From NCBI RefSeq assembly GCF_014189455.1, contig NZ_CP050296.1, positions 1,116,001 through 1,180,000 on the forward strand: a DNA stretch of 64,000 nt, written 5' to 3'. The position numbers were made by a program, and so were the translations under genes. The notes beneath the pieces are model-generated. The model ran no database searches and was not told where the DNA came from. It saw only the letters and a program-made list of their open reading frames with translations. The stretch comes from Mesorhizobium huakuii (lineage in GTDB: Bacteria; Pseudomonadota; Alphaproteobacteria; Rhizobiales; Rhizobiaceae). Positions 35,215 through 44,127 of the stretch are shown here, piece by piece. Position 1 is the stretch's first letter, and each line of letters opens with the position of its first letter.

Positions 35215-36210
35215 GTGCGGTTGAGATCTGTCTCGTTGGGTGTCGTCGTCACCCTCAGCCTTCTCATCATCGTCATTGCCCTGACGGCGACGGTTCGATC
35301 CTTCGCCGCGCCCTCGGCTATCCCGGCCTGGCTGCAGGCGCATATCGGCGACAGTGATGGCCAGATCTCTCAAGTGGTGCTGGAGCGAGCGCGCGCGCTT
35401 TACCAGAAAAAGGTGGCGCAAGGCGCGGTCAGGAACCCCTGCTATTTCGCCATGGATGCGACACGTCCCGGCGATCTCGGCAATGGCGTGCTCGGGCGCC
35501 GGTACTACGTCGTCTGCGAAGCCAGCCAGTCGTTTCGCGCTATCGCATCGGGTCACGGGGCCGGCAAGAACCTGAAGGGCACGGTCGATTTTTCAAACGG
35601 CAGGCGGTGCTCCAAGAATTTCGGCAATGCCATGGATTCGGAACTGACGGCCGGTGGCGCCTACATGACCCGGGAGTCGAAAACGTCGTTCAAGGGTTTT
35701 TATCGCACCGGCGCCAAACAGGACGCGGCTTTCCTGCGCACCTTCATCCAGTTCGACGGCGAAGGCGAAGCCGCCAATGCCAGGCAGCGCGTGATCGGCG
35801 GCCACGCGGCGCAGGTGCTGCGGGCCATGTGCATGCGCAAAAGCCCCAACAGCTCCTATGCCGACCATGATGGTCTGGTGCCGTTCGGCAAGCTGGTGGA
35901 CTATGCCGGCGGCCGCAGCAATGGCTGCACCAGCTGGTCGCCGGCGGATGCGCAGCAGATCATCGCCATGGTCAAGGACAACCCGACGACGCTCTACATC
36001 TACCCGGAATCGCGCGACATCGCCGCCGTCGCACAAGCGGCGAAAGGCCATTCGCCATCCGGCGAGGCGCATTACTGGAACGCATCCTGCCTGAAGGAAA
36101 TTGGCGCACCGAAATTCTGGCCGCAAAAAACCCTCGAGCCGATGATCGCCCAGTACAAGAAGGATCATCCCGCACCACCCGCGCAGCCGCTGCCGATGTG
36201 CAAGCCGTGA
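35215..36210 (+). CDS. YkuD_2 (murein L,D-transpeptidase-like) catalytic domain protein
   Basis: About 331 residues. One N-terminal hydrophobic segment (LGVVVTLSLLIIVIALTATV) is a signal peptide or anchor. The periplasmic domain matches PF13645: SFRAIASGHGAGKN, NAMDSELTAGGAYMTRESKT and the Cys motif GGRSNGCTSWSP, with nucleophile Cys near residue 238. Such proteins are predicted to act on peptidoglycan cross-links or attach proteins to murein. The start used is GTG 35215 behind AGGAG; an in-frame start at 35134 would add 27 residues without a role. It stands alone between the AraC and PcaD-like genes. Confidence 0.78.
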   Translation: MRLRSVSLGVVVTLSLLIIVIALTATVRSFAAPSAIPAWLQAHIGDSDGQISQVVLERARALYQKKVAQGAVRNPCYFAMDATRPGDLGNGVLGRRYYVVCEASQSFRAIASGHGAGKNLKGTVDFSNGRRCSKNFGNAMDSELTAGGAYMTRESKTSFKGFYRTGAKQDAAFLRTFIQFDGEGEAANARQRVIGGHAAQVLRAMCMRKSPNSSYADHDGLVPFGKLVDYAGGRSNGCTSWSPADAQQIIAMVKDNPTTLYIYPESRDIAAVAQAAKGHSPSGEAHYWNASCLKEIGAPKFWPQKTLEPMIAQYKKDHPAPPAQPLPMCKP

Positions 36211-36256
36211 AGTCCGCTCCATAACAGGCTGCGAACCTCACTCACCCCGCGCCGGT

Positions 36257-37048
36257 TCAGTGCAGGAAATCGAGCACCGCCTCTATGAACTCTGCCGGAT
36301 ACTCGACGTTTGACAGGTGAACCGCGGGCAGGACAACCAGCTTCGCGCCGGGCACCGCTGCGGCGATCAGCTCGCTGTGGCTGGCCGCCGTCACCTTGTC
36401 GTGCTCGCCGGCGATCACCAGCGTCGGCCGGTTGATCAGCGCCACCGTGCGACGAAGATCGGCGTCGCGAACCGCGGCGAACAGGCCTGCCAGGCCTTGT
36501 CGGTCGATCGCCAGCAGCATAGTACGAAACTCCTCAATCACCGGTGCGTTGGCCGCCACCATCCGCGCGGGGAACCAGTTGTTGAGGAAGATTTCGGCGG
36601 TTTCCGACATGTCCGGCGCCTGCCGGACAACGGCAATCCGCTCGTCGAAATAGCTGGCCGGCCCGAGATGAGACGAGGTGTTGCTCAGGATCAGCCGGTC
36701 GACGCGTTCGGGCGCATGGATGCCGAGCCACTGCCCGACGAAGCCGCCGAGCGACAGGCCGAGGAAATGCACACGACCAAGGCCGAGCGCATCGAGCAAC
36801 TCGATCACGTCGCGGCCAAGCCGGTCGAGCGAAGAGGCGCCGACTGGGACGCTTGACCCGCCATGGCCGCGAAAATCGTAGCGCAGAACGCGGAAATGCC
36901 TGGACAATTCGCCGACCTGCCCGTCCCACATGTGCAGCGTGGTGCCGATGGAGTTCGACAGCACCAGCACCGGCTTTGCGGCATCGCCGTCGAAGCGATA
37001 GCCGATGCGCGTGCCATCGCCGACAGTCACGAAATTCAGCTCACTCAT
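36257..37048 (-). CDS. Alpha/beta hydrolase, 3-oxoadipate enol-lactonase-like
   Basis: A 263-residue hydrolase: MSELNFVTVGDGTRIGYRFD, oxyanion region VLVLSNSIGTTLHMW, RYDFRGHGGSS, nucleophile elbow GLSLGG (Ser in FLGLSLGGFVGQW), Asp in LVIAGEHDKVTA and His in LPAVHLSN. The pattern closely resembles PcaD, which opens beta-ketoadipate enol-lactone in aromatic catabolism. No other pca genes are nearby, so the physiological substrate may differ. It is divergent from a LysR gene (37151) now broken by an insertion sequence; loss of that activator could silence it. Confidence 0.8.
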   Translation of the reverse strand: MSELNFVTVGDGTRIGYRFDGDAAKPVLVLSNSIGTTLHMWDGQVGELSRHFRVLRYDFRGHGGSSVPVGASSLDRLGRDVIELLDALGLGRVHFLGLSLGGFVGQWLGIHAPERVDRLILSNTSSHLGPASYFDERIAVVRQAPDMSETAEIFLNNWFPARMVAANAPVIEEFRTMLLAIDRQGLAGLFAAVRDADLRRTVALINRPTLVIAGEHDKVTAASHSELIAAAVPGAKLVVLPAVHLSNVEYPAEFIEAVLDFLH

Positions 37049-37294
37049 GATGAAAATTCCTTCTGGAACGTTTGAATGAGGCGGAGCGTAGCCGCGACAT
37101 GTTTTTGTTGATATTACAAAGATAGGACAAACTCTGTAGTCAAAGCTGACATGACCAACTTCACCTTGCACGATCTGCAATGTTTCGATGCGGTGATCCG
37201 CACCGGCGGTTTCCAGCCGGCAGCCGTCCTGCTGCATCGCTCGCACCCGGCGGTGTTCGCCGCCGTCGCCAAACTCGAACGGCAGCTCGATCTA

Positions 37295-38336
37295 GAGCGG
37301 TTCGCGTTTTGTCTGAATCGGGATTCCCAAGACTGAGCAAATCAGATTCGATGTTCTGACCGTTGGAGGTCGGGACAGATGGCCAAGCCTTATTCGATGG
37401 ATTTGCGGGAACGGGCGTTGGCTCGCCTTGAAGAAGGCGAGACGAGCCGAGAGGTGGCCGCGGCACTGAAGGTGGCAGTTTCGAGCGTGATCAAGTGGGC
37501 GGCGCGCAAGCGTCGGCTGGGCAGTGCGGCACCCGGCAAGATGGGCGGTCATCGACCCTATCTGATTGACGGGGAGCATCGTGCCTTCGTCCTGAGCGAG
37601 GTCGAGCGGGATGCCAACATAACGCTTCATGAATTGACGGCCGCACTGGCTGACCGGGGTCTCATCATCCACCCTGCCAGCGTCGGTCGCTTCCTGCATC
37701 GCGAGGGCAAGAGTTTTAAAAAAACCGTTCTGCCGGCTGAGCAACTCAAGCCAAAGCTGATGCGTCGGCGGACGCAATGGATGCGCTATCAGACCCGCAT
37801 TGACCCAACGCGCCTGGTCTTCCTGGATGAAACGTGGGTCAAGACCAACATGGCGCCGTTGCGCGGCTGGGGTGTGCGCGGCAAGCGGCTGATGGCTCAC
37901 GCGCCATATGGTCATTGGAAGACGATGACCTTCATCGCCGCACTGCGGCATGATCGGGTAGAGGCGCCTTGGGTCATTGACGGACCCATCAATGCGCAGG
38001 CCTTCCGTGTCTATGTCGAAACCGAACTCATCAAGACCCTGAAGCCGGGTGACATCGTCATTCTCGACAATCTCGGATCTCACAAGGGCCAAGCCGTCCG
38101 CGACATCGTCAGGGCCGCCGGTGCGCGGCTCTTCTTCCTGCCGCCTTACAGTCCAGATCTCAATCCAATCGAGAAGCTCTTCGCCAAGCTCAAGCACTGC
38201 ATGCGACGTGCCGCCAAGCGAAGCATCCAGGCCGTACACAGCGCCATCGCCAGCACCCTCGACGTCGTCACCTCAAATGAATGTAACAACTACATCGAAA
38301 GCGCCGGATACAAGTCAACCTAAATGCGAACCGCTC
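37295..38336 (+). mobile_element. IS630-family insertion sequence, copy B (1042 bp)
   Basis: Ends begin GAGCGGTTCGC on both strands and are flanked by TA at 37293-37294 and 38337-38338. It has the same length and the same transposase as copy A (25526-26567), but opposite orientation. It interrupts the LysR gene cleanly. Confidence 0.95.
37379..38323 (+). CDS. IS630 family transposase (copy B)
   Basis: A 314-residue DDE transposase identical in translation to copy A: HTH domains at the N-terminus, DETWVKTN, DNLGSHKG and PDLNPIEKLFAKLK as the catalytic triad. The intact gene and matching ends suggest recent transposition. Confidence 0.94.
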   Translation: MAKPYSMDLRERALARLEEGETSREVAAALKVAVSSVIKWAARKRRLGSAAPGKMGGHRPYLIDGEHRAFVLSEVERDANITLHELTAALADRGLIIHPASVGRFLHREGKSFKKTVLPAEQLKPKLMRRRTQWMRYQTRIDPTRLVFLDETWVKTNMAPLRGWGVRGKRLMAHAPYGHWKTMTFIAALRHDRVEAPWVIDGPINAQAFRVYVETELIKTLKPGDIVILDNLGSHKGQAVRDIVRAAGARLFFLPPYSPDLNPIEKLFAKLKHCMRRAAKRSIQAVHSAIASTLDVVTSNECNNYIESAGYKST

Positions 38337-39136
38337 TAGTTCTCCTGGATCGCAGCGGCTATCGCGTGCGCCCGACCGAGGCGGGGCTGTCGTTCCACCG
38401 CCGGGCGCAATCGCTGCTGCGCGAACTGGAGGGCCTGCGGGTGCACGCCGCCCAGCTCTCGATGGGTGAGGAAAGCGAGATCCATGTCGTGATCGGCGAC
38501 CTCTGCCCGCGCCCGCAAGTGCTGGGCATGCTCGGGCGCTTCTTCGCCCAATGCCCGGGCACGCGCCTGCATCTGCACTTCGAGGCCGTCGGCGGTCCGT
38601 GGGAGCGCCTCTTCGACGACGAGGCCGATCTGATCCTGCACTGGATCGACAAGGGCGATGCGCGGGTGGAGTGGGTCGATCTCTGCAAGGTGCCGTTCAT
38701 TCCCGTGGTGGCGCCTGGCTTTCTGCCGGAACGTATCAAAGAGCCGATCACGCCCGACCAGCTGCAGGCACTCACCCAATGCGTCATGCGCGACACCTCC
38801 CGCCATTCGCCACAACAAAGCTATTCGCTGATCGAAGGCGCGCCACAATGCCTGGTGGCCGACCAGGGCATGAAGAAGGAGATCATCCTGCAGGGCCTAG
38901 GCTGGGGCCATTTGCCCCGCTTCCTGATCGAGGAAGAGCTCCGCGACGGCCGCCTGAACTCCATTGCCGGCCGCCCCATGCCTGGCCGTATCGAAGAACT
39001 CGTGGTGGCGCGCCGCCGCGACCGGCCGCACGGGCCAGTGGCCAACCGGTTATGGGATCATGTCCAGCAGGAAGCGCCGGCCTTACGCCTCGCGCTCGAG
39101 CCGCAAGGCCAGACTTGGCGGTGCCCTTGACACCCC

Positions 39137-39586
39137 CTACTGCAGCAGCCCCTTGACGATGCCGCTCGCCTTGCTGAAATCCATCTGGCCGGCATATTTC
39201 TGCTTCAGCGCGGCGATCACCTTGCCCATGTCCTTCTGGCTGGCCGCACCGGTTTCGGCAATCGCCTCGCGTGCCGCCGCCGCGATCGCCGCATCGTCGA
39301 GCTGCGTCGGCAGGAAGCCGCGGATGATCTCCATCTCGCCGCGTTCCTGAGCGGCCAGTTCCGGGCGCTTGCCGTCTTCGAAGGCCTTGGCCGATTCCTC
39401 GCGCTGCTTCACCATCTTGGCCAGGATCTGCAGGATCTCCTCGTCGCTGGCGGGGTCCTTGCCGGAACCGCGATTGGCGATGTCGCGGTCATGGATGGCG
39501 GCCTGGATCAGCCGCAATGTCGGCAGCCGGTGCTTGTCCTGCGCCTTCATCGCGCTCTTCAGGGATTCGGCGATTTTTCCGCGCAT
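39137..39586 (-). CDS. GatB/YqeY domain protein
   Basis: A 149-residue protein: MRGKIAESLKSAMKAQDKHR, LPTLRLIQAAIHDRDI, IRGFLPTQLDDAAIAAAARE and KVIAALKQKYAGQMDFSKAS. This is the stand-alone YqeY form of the GatB tail domain, thought to bind tRNA. In Rhizobiales it usually lies near carA and dnaG-rpoD, as here, so it marks the resumption of conserved gene order after the accessory block. It is divergent from carA, with its start at 39586. Confidence 0.9.
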   Translation of the reverse strand: MRGKIAESLKSAMKAQDKHRLPTLRLIQAAIHDRDIANRGSGKDPASDEEILQILAKMVKQREESAKAFEDGKRPELAAQERGEMEIIRGFLPTQLDDAAIAAAAREAIAETGAASQKDMGKVIAALKQKYAGQMDFSKASGIVKGLLQ

Positions 39587-39713
39587 TGTGCTTCTCTCCT
39601 TCGAACGGCGCGGACCATAACCTTGCCGGGAGCACAAGGCAAATCCCGGATGGGGCGGCAAGCCACTGATATTGTTCGACGAAATAAATCGATCCCGGTC
39701 CCTGGCTGTATCA

Positions 39714-39742
39714 TTGACCGTTCTGGCACCTTCCCCTATGTA
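39714..39742 (+). promoter_or_regulatory. Sigma-70 promoter of carA
   Basis: -35 TTGACC (39714-39719), a 17-bp spacer and -10 TATGTA (39737-39742), about 118 bp upstream of the carA ATG. It is a good housekeeping promoter match; the leader is long enough for regulation but no attenuator hairpin was seen in it. Confidence 0.62.
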
Positions 39743-39860
39743 CTCGGCCTTGCATAAGACAATGAATTGACGCGCTGGGGCTCGAGAAATCGGCGCGGCG
39801 TCGTTTGCTGCGCGGATGGCCCGCCGGGCCCATGGAACGCAGCCTGATAGGAGTGCCGCC

Positions 39861-41066
39861 ATGGCCGAGATGACGCCCGCCTGGGCAACCGAAAAGCCGA
39901 CCGCCCTGCTGGTGCTGGCCGACGGCACCGTCATCGAGGGCCGCGGCCTCGGCGCCACCGGTTCCGCCGTCGCCGAAGTCTGCTTCAACACGGCGCTCAC
40001 CGGCTACCAGGAAATCCTCACCGACCCGTCCTATGCCGGCCAGATCGTCACCTTCACCTTCCCGCATATCGGCAACATCGGCACCAATGGCGAGGACATC
40101 GAGGACCTCAACCCGGCCGCCCGCGCCGGCGCCGTCGGCGCCGTGTTCAAGGCCGATGTCACCAACCCGTCCAACTACCGCGCCGCGGGTGGCCTCGACC
40201 AGTGGCTGAAGAAGCGCGGCATCGTCGCACTGTCGGGCATCGACACCCGTGCGCTCACCGCGCTGATCCGCGAAAAGGGCATGCCCAACGCCGTCATCGC
40301 GCATGCGCCCGACGGCGTCTTCGACCTCGACGATCTGAAGCAGCGCGCCGCCGCCTGGTCGGGCCTCATCGGGCTCGATCTCGCCAAGGAGGTCACCTCG
40401 GGCCAGTCCTCGGTCTGGCGCGAGACGCCGTGGGTGTGGAACGAAGGCTTTGGCGAACAGGCTGAGCCCTCGCTGCATGTCGTCGCCATCGACTACGGCG
40501 TCAAGCGCAACATCTTGCGCCTGCTTGCCGGCCTCGGCGCCAAGGTCACCGTGGTTCCGGCCAGCACCGGCTCGGAAGAAATCCTTGCCATGCAGCCGGA
40601 CGGCATCTTCCTGTCCAACGGCCCCGGCGACCCGGAAGCCACCGGCGGCTATGCCGTGCCGGTCATCCAGGATTTGCTCAAGACCGACATCCCGGTCTTC
40701 GGCATCTGCCTCGGCCACCAGATGCTGGCGCTTGCGCTCGGCGGCAGGACCGCCAAGATGCACCAGGGTCATCACGGTGCCAACCATCCGGTCAAGGACC
40801 ACACCACCGGCAAGGTCGAGATCGTCTCGATGAACCACGGCTTTGCCGTCGATGCCGACTCGCTGCCCGAGGGCGTCGAGGAAACCCATGTCTCGCTGTT
40901 CGACGGTTCGAACTGCGGCATCGCGCTCACCGGCCGTCCGGTGTTCTCGGTCCAGCATCACCCCGAAGCCTCGCCCGGCCCGCAGGATTCGCACTATCTG
41001 TTCCGCCGCTTCGTCAACCTGATCCGCGAAAAGCGCGGCGAGGAATTGCTGGCCGAACGGGCCTGA
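39861..41066 (+). CDS. carA: Carbamoyl-phosphate synthase small subunit
   Basis: A 401-residue glutamine amidotransferase subunit that supplies ammonia to CarB for carbamoyl phosphate, feeding arginine and pyrimidine synthesis. The N-terminal CPSase small domain has LVLADGTVIEGRG, FNTALTGYQEILTDPSYAGQ and GIDTRALTALIREKG. The C-terminal class I glutaminase has the catalytic Cys in VFGICLGHQMLAL and His/Glu in SVQHHPEASPGP. A GATAGGAGTG ribosome binding site precedes the ATG. carB lies 22 kb away (63026), so the two subunits are not in one operon. Confidence 0.98.
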   Translation: MAEMTPAWATEKPTALLVLADGTVIEGRGLGATGSAVAEVCFNTALTGYQEILTDPSYAGQIVTFTFPHIGNIGTNGEDIEDLNPAARAGAVGAVFKADVTNPSNYRAAGGLDQWLKKRGIVALSGIDTRALTALIREKGMPNAVIAHAPDGVFDLDDLKQRAAAWSGLIGLDLAKEVTSGQSSVWRETPWVWNEGFGEQAEPSLHVVAIDYGVKRNILRLLAGLGAKVTVVPASTGSEEILAMQPDGIFLSNGPGDPEATGGYAVPVIQDLLKTDIPVFGICLGHQMLALALGGRTAKMHQGHHGANHPVKDHTTGKVEIVSMNHGFAVDADSLPEGVEETHVSLFDGSNCGIALTGRPVFSVQHHPEASPGPQDSHYLFRRFVNLIREKRGEELLAERA

Positions 41067-41086
41067 TCCTGCAAGATTGGCGATTT

Positions 41087-41099
41087 GCGATAATATCGC
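41087..41099. promoter_or_regulatory. Palindrome in the toxin-antitoxin promoter
   Basis: GCGATA, A, TATCGC is a perfect dyad, followed by two more GCGATA half-sites at about 41110 and 41121. Toxin-antitoxin complexes commonly bind such dyads to repress their own operon; the assignment is from position. Confidence 0.55.
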
Positions 41100-41135
41100 T
41101 TAACTCGTAGCGATAAATCTGCGATATTGCTCTTC

Positions 41136-41387
41136 GTGAAGACGATCATCCTTTCGGTATCGGCGGCTCGCGATCTCGACAACCTGCCCGCCGATATTCG
41201 CGAGCAGGTCTCCGAAGGTTTGATCGCTTACGCCGTCACCGGCCGTGGAGATGTAAAGCGTCTTTCCGGCAGGGACGGCTACAGGCTGCGGATCGGCCGC
41301 TACCGCGTCATATTCGATGAAGATCGCGCCACCATCCTTGCGATCTACATCGGCAAGCGTGAGACGACGACTTACAGTCGGCCATAG
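41136..41387 (+). CDS. RelE/HigB-like toxin of a type II toxin-antitoxin system
   Basis: About 83 residues from GTG 41136; an in-frame TTG at 41127 is also possible. The RelE/ParE fold is seen as a helix with AARDLDNLPADIREQVSEGL, then VKRLSGRDGYRLRIGRYRVI and a strand DRATILAIYIGKRETTTY, with the basic Arg-rich strand of this family. It would cleave ribosome-bound mRNA if RelE-like. The antitoxin follows 11 bp downstream; toxin-first order is typical of higBA. Confidence 0.85.
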   Translation: MKTIILSVSAARDLDNLPADIREQVSEGLIAYAVTGRGDVKRLSGRDGYRLRIGRYRVIFDEDRATILAIYIGKRETTTYSRP

Positions 41388-41398
41388 GACAGGACATC

Positions 41399-41782
41399 AT
41401 GAACGCCCCGCAAATCATAAAGACCTCAACCGGCGAAGAACTGGTCGTCATTCCGAAGGCTGATTACGAGGCATTGCTGCATGCCGCCGAAGAAGCCCTC
41501 AAAGACGCCGCGGATGTAGCGATCTACGACGAACGGAAGGCTGAACTCGAAACCGAGAAGGCCCTGCCCGGTGACGTAACCATGGATATTTTGCGGGGTT
41601 CCAGCCGCCTAAAGGCGCTTCGCAACTGGCGCAAACTGACACAAGCAGAATTGGCCAGTGCGATCGGTGTCAGCCAGGGCTTCCTGTCGGACCTCGAATC
41701 CAATCGCCGCAAGCCATCGGCACAGACCAGCGCGATGCTGGCAAAGACGTTGGATGTCCCTGCCGAGTGGATTGAATCCTAA
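41399..41782 (+). CDS. Xre/HigA-like HTH antitoxin
   Basis: A 127-residue protein. The N-terminus (GEELVVIPKADYEALLHAAE) resembles Phd/YefM-type antitoxin strands. The C-terminus is a Cro/CI HTH (LKALRNWRKLTQAELASAIG, VSQGFLSDLESNRRKPS). It would neutralise the upstream toxin and bind the operon promoter dyads. The combination of a Phd-like front and an Xre back is a recognised antitoxin layout. Confidence 0.88.
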   Translation: MNAPQIIKTSTGEELVVIPKADYEALLHAAEEALKDAADVAIYDERKAELETEKALPGDVTMDILRGSSRLKALRNWRKLTQAELASAIGVSQGFLSDLESNRRKPSAQTSAMLAKTLDVPAEWIES

Positions 41783-41791
41783 TCCCTGAAC

Positions 41792-42712
41792 TTACGCCAC
41801 CGGCCGGCCTTCGCTCGCCTCCAGTATGGCGAACCATTGCTGGCGATCGAGCACGATGTCGAGCGCCTTGACCATGGCCGCCAGCCGTTCCGGCCTCATC
41901 GAACCCAGCACTGGCACCAGCCGGGCCGGATGCCGCAGCAGCCAGGCGATGGCAACGGCGGCGAGATCGCCGGCGCCGACTTCGGCGGCCACCGCCGCGA
42001 GCGCTGCCCGCACCCGAGCTTCTCGGGCTTCCTTGCCGGTGAACAGCGAGCCGCCGCCGAGCGGCGACCAGATCATCGGCGCGTAGCCCAGACGCTGCGC
42101 ATGGTCGAGGCTGCCGTCGGTCAACGCGGACGTCTTCAGCACCGACATCTCGATCTGGTTGGTGGCGAGCGCGAACGGCAGCCGCGAGGCCAGGAGATCG
42201 AACTGCGACGGCGTGAAATTGGAAACGCCGACCGCCCTCACCTTGCCCGCCTTGACCAGTCCGGCCAATGCCGCCGCCGTCTCGTCGGCATCCATCAGCG
42301 GGTCCGGCCGGTGCAGCAGCAACAGGTCGAGATAATCGGTGCCGAGATTGCCAAGCGAGCGGTCGACCGAGGCATTTATGTGGGCGGCGCTGGTGTCATA
42401 GTGCTTCAGCCGGTTTTGCGGCCGGTTGGCCGAGGCCAGCATGATGTCGCATTTCGAGATCAGCTCGATCTCCTCGCGCTTGCCTTTCCAGCGCGACAGC
42501 CCGGCGCCGAACGCCGCTTCCACCTCGTAATTCCCATAGATGTCGGCATGGTCGAAACTGGTCAGGCCGAGGTCGACGGCGGTGGCGATCAGCCGGGCGA
42601 CTTGATCGGCATCCGGGCGGGCGTCACCGTCGAGCAGGCGCCATGCACCGAAGACCAGCCGCGACAGCGACACCCCTTCCTTGGTCAATGCGATGCGGCT
42701 GTCATGGCTCAT
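41792..42712 (-). CDS. Aldo/keto reductase
   Basis: A 306-residue NADPH-dependent (alpha/beta)8 barrel enzyme: LVFGAWRLLDG, GLTSFDHADIYGNYEVEAAF (catalytic Asp and Tyr), ELISKCDIML (Lys), DYLDLLLLHRPDPLMD (His in the LLHRPD motif), and VPVLGSMRPERL for cofactor. It is of the YdhF/Tas-like subgroup. The start ATG overlaps the stop of the upstream MFS gene as ATGA, so the two are translationally coupled. The substrate is unknown. Confidence 0.9.
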   Translation of the reverse strand: MSHDSRIALTKEGVSLSRLVFGAWRLLDGDARPDADQVARLIATAVDLGLTSFDHADIYGNYEVEAAFGAGLSRWKGKREEIELISKCDIMLASANRPQNRLKHYDTSAAHINASVDRSLGNLGTDYLDLLLLHRPDPLMDADETAAALAGLVKAGKVRAVGVSNFTPSQFDLLASRLPFALATNQIEMSVLKTSALTDGSLDHAQRLGYAPMIWSPLGGGSLFTGKEAREARVRAALAAVAAEVGAGDLAAVAIAWLLRHPARLVPVLGSMRPERLAAMVKALDIVLDRQQWFAILEASEGRPVA

Positions 42713-43973
42713 GCCTGCGCTCCATCTTCGGCGACATCGGTGGTGACATTTGTGACCGTTGCCGGCCTCGCCACCTTGGTGACGAAGACGATAACCGCCA
42801 GCAGCAGGAAACACGCACCGACCAGATAGGGCGCCCCGCCGAAGGTCACGGGCGCGCTTGGTCCGGTGAACCAGGAGAAGATCGCGGTGTAGAGCAGCGG
42901 CGTGATGATCGAGGTGATCGAGAAGATCGAGGTCATCGCGCCCTGCAGTTCGCCTTGTGCCGAAGGTGGGACCTTGGCGGCGGCGAGGCTTCTGAGCGGC
43001 GGATCGGCCAGCGCTTCCAGGCAGCCGACGACGATCACCGCATAGATCATCCAGCCCTGCGAGGCGAAGGCATAGCCGAACGCGCTCGCCGCCGTGAACG
43101 TCAGGCCGATCACCGCGGTTCTCCATTCGCCGAGCCTGGGGATCACGCGCGGCAACACCGTGCCCATGACGATCGCGCCGCACAGGCCGAAGGCCCCAGC
43201 GAAAAACCGATCTGCTGCTCGCTCCAGCCATAGCGGTAGTTGGAGACGAACGACCACACCGCCGGATACATCATGTGGCCGAGCGTCATCAGGAAGAAGA
43301 CCAGCCCGATCCAGCCGATGCCCTGATACTGGCGCATCTGCAGCAGAGTGCCGACCGGATTGGCGCGCTTCCACTCGAAGCGGCGGCGATGCTTTTCATC
43401 CAGCGTTTCGGGCAGGAAGAACATCGCGATCAGGAAGTTCACAAAGGCGAGGCCAGCGGCGAAAAAGAACGGCACGCGCGGTCCGAACGTGCCGAGCAAT
43501 CCGCCCAGCACCGGCCCGATCACGAAGCCGACACCAAAGGCAATGCCGAGCAGGCCGAAATTCTTCGCCCGGTTCTCATCATTCGAGATGTCGGCGATGA
43601 AGGCCGACGTCGTCGAATAGCTGGCGCCCGAAATGCCGGCCAGCACACGGCCGATGAACAGCATCGGATAGGACCAGGCGATGGCGCAGATCAGATTGTC
43701 GATGGAGAAGGTCAGCACCGAGGCAAGCAGGATCGGCCGCCGGCCGAACCGGTCGCTCAAGCCGCCCATGATCGGCGCGAAGAAGAACTGCATGGCCGCA
43801 TAGACGAAGAACAGCCAGCCGCCTTCGATCGCCGCTTCACTAATGCCGACGCCGGTCAATTCCCTGAGAAAAGCCGGCAGCACCGGCATGATCATGCCGA
43901 AGCCGATAATGTCGAGCAGCAGCGTGGTGAAAACGAGCGCGAGGCCCCGCCTGGCGGTTTTGGGGTCGATCAT
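42709..43973 (-). pseudogene. MFS transporter (TetA-like), frameshifted
   Basis: The N-terminal frame from 43973 (RRGLALVFTTLLLDIIGFGM) has six or more helices with the TetA motif GGLSDRFGRRPILL, then breaks after EQQIGFSLG. The downstream frame continues AFGLCGAIVMGTVLPRVIPR with the remaining helices and stops at 42709. The shift is at a GGGG run (CCCC on plus, 43194-43197); one additional G restores GAFGLCG. It would otherwise be a 420-residue DHA1 drug-type exporter coupled to the aldo/keto reductase. Confidence 0.78.
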
Positions 43974-44127
43974 GACGGGTCAAGCTCCTCCGGCCGCCTT
44001 GGCGCAGGCGGACGCACCTTATAGGCGAACCCGCAAAAAGGAACAATGCGAGAACAGGCAGGAATGTTTGATCCTGACACCCCCTGACGGCGTCTTCGCC
44101 ATCAGGGAATTGCGGTAAGTCGAGTGC

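Larger units (their letters stand above)
37151..39130 (+). pseudogene. LysR family regulator disrupted by IS630 copy B
   Basis: The 5' part (37151-37294) encodes the LysR HTH start MTNFTLHDLQCFDAVIRTGG and the recognition region up to KLERQLDL. The 3' part resumes at 38339 with VLLDRSGYRVRPTEAGLSFH and runs through the effector domain to 39130. Deleting the 1042-bp IS and one copy of TA rejoins CTCGAT-CTA-GTTCTC as Leu-Asp-Leu-Val-Leu in frame, so the original gene was about 311 residues. It is divergent from the PcaD-like hydrolase and was probably its activator. The 3' part could still be transcribed from the IS but lacks DNA binding. Confidence 0.9.

Noticed and set aside
25526..38336. Composite transposon formed by IS copies A and B
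   Set aside because: Each copy has its own TA duplication and the LysR halves remain adjacent to copy B, so the segment did not arrive as one unit bounded by the IS.
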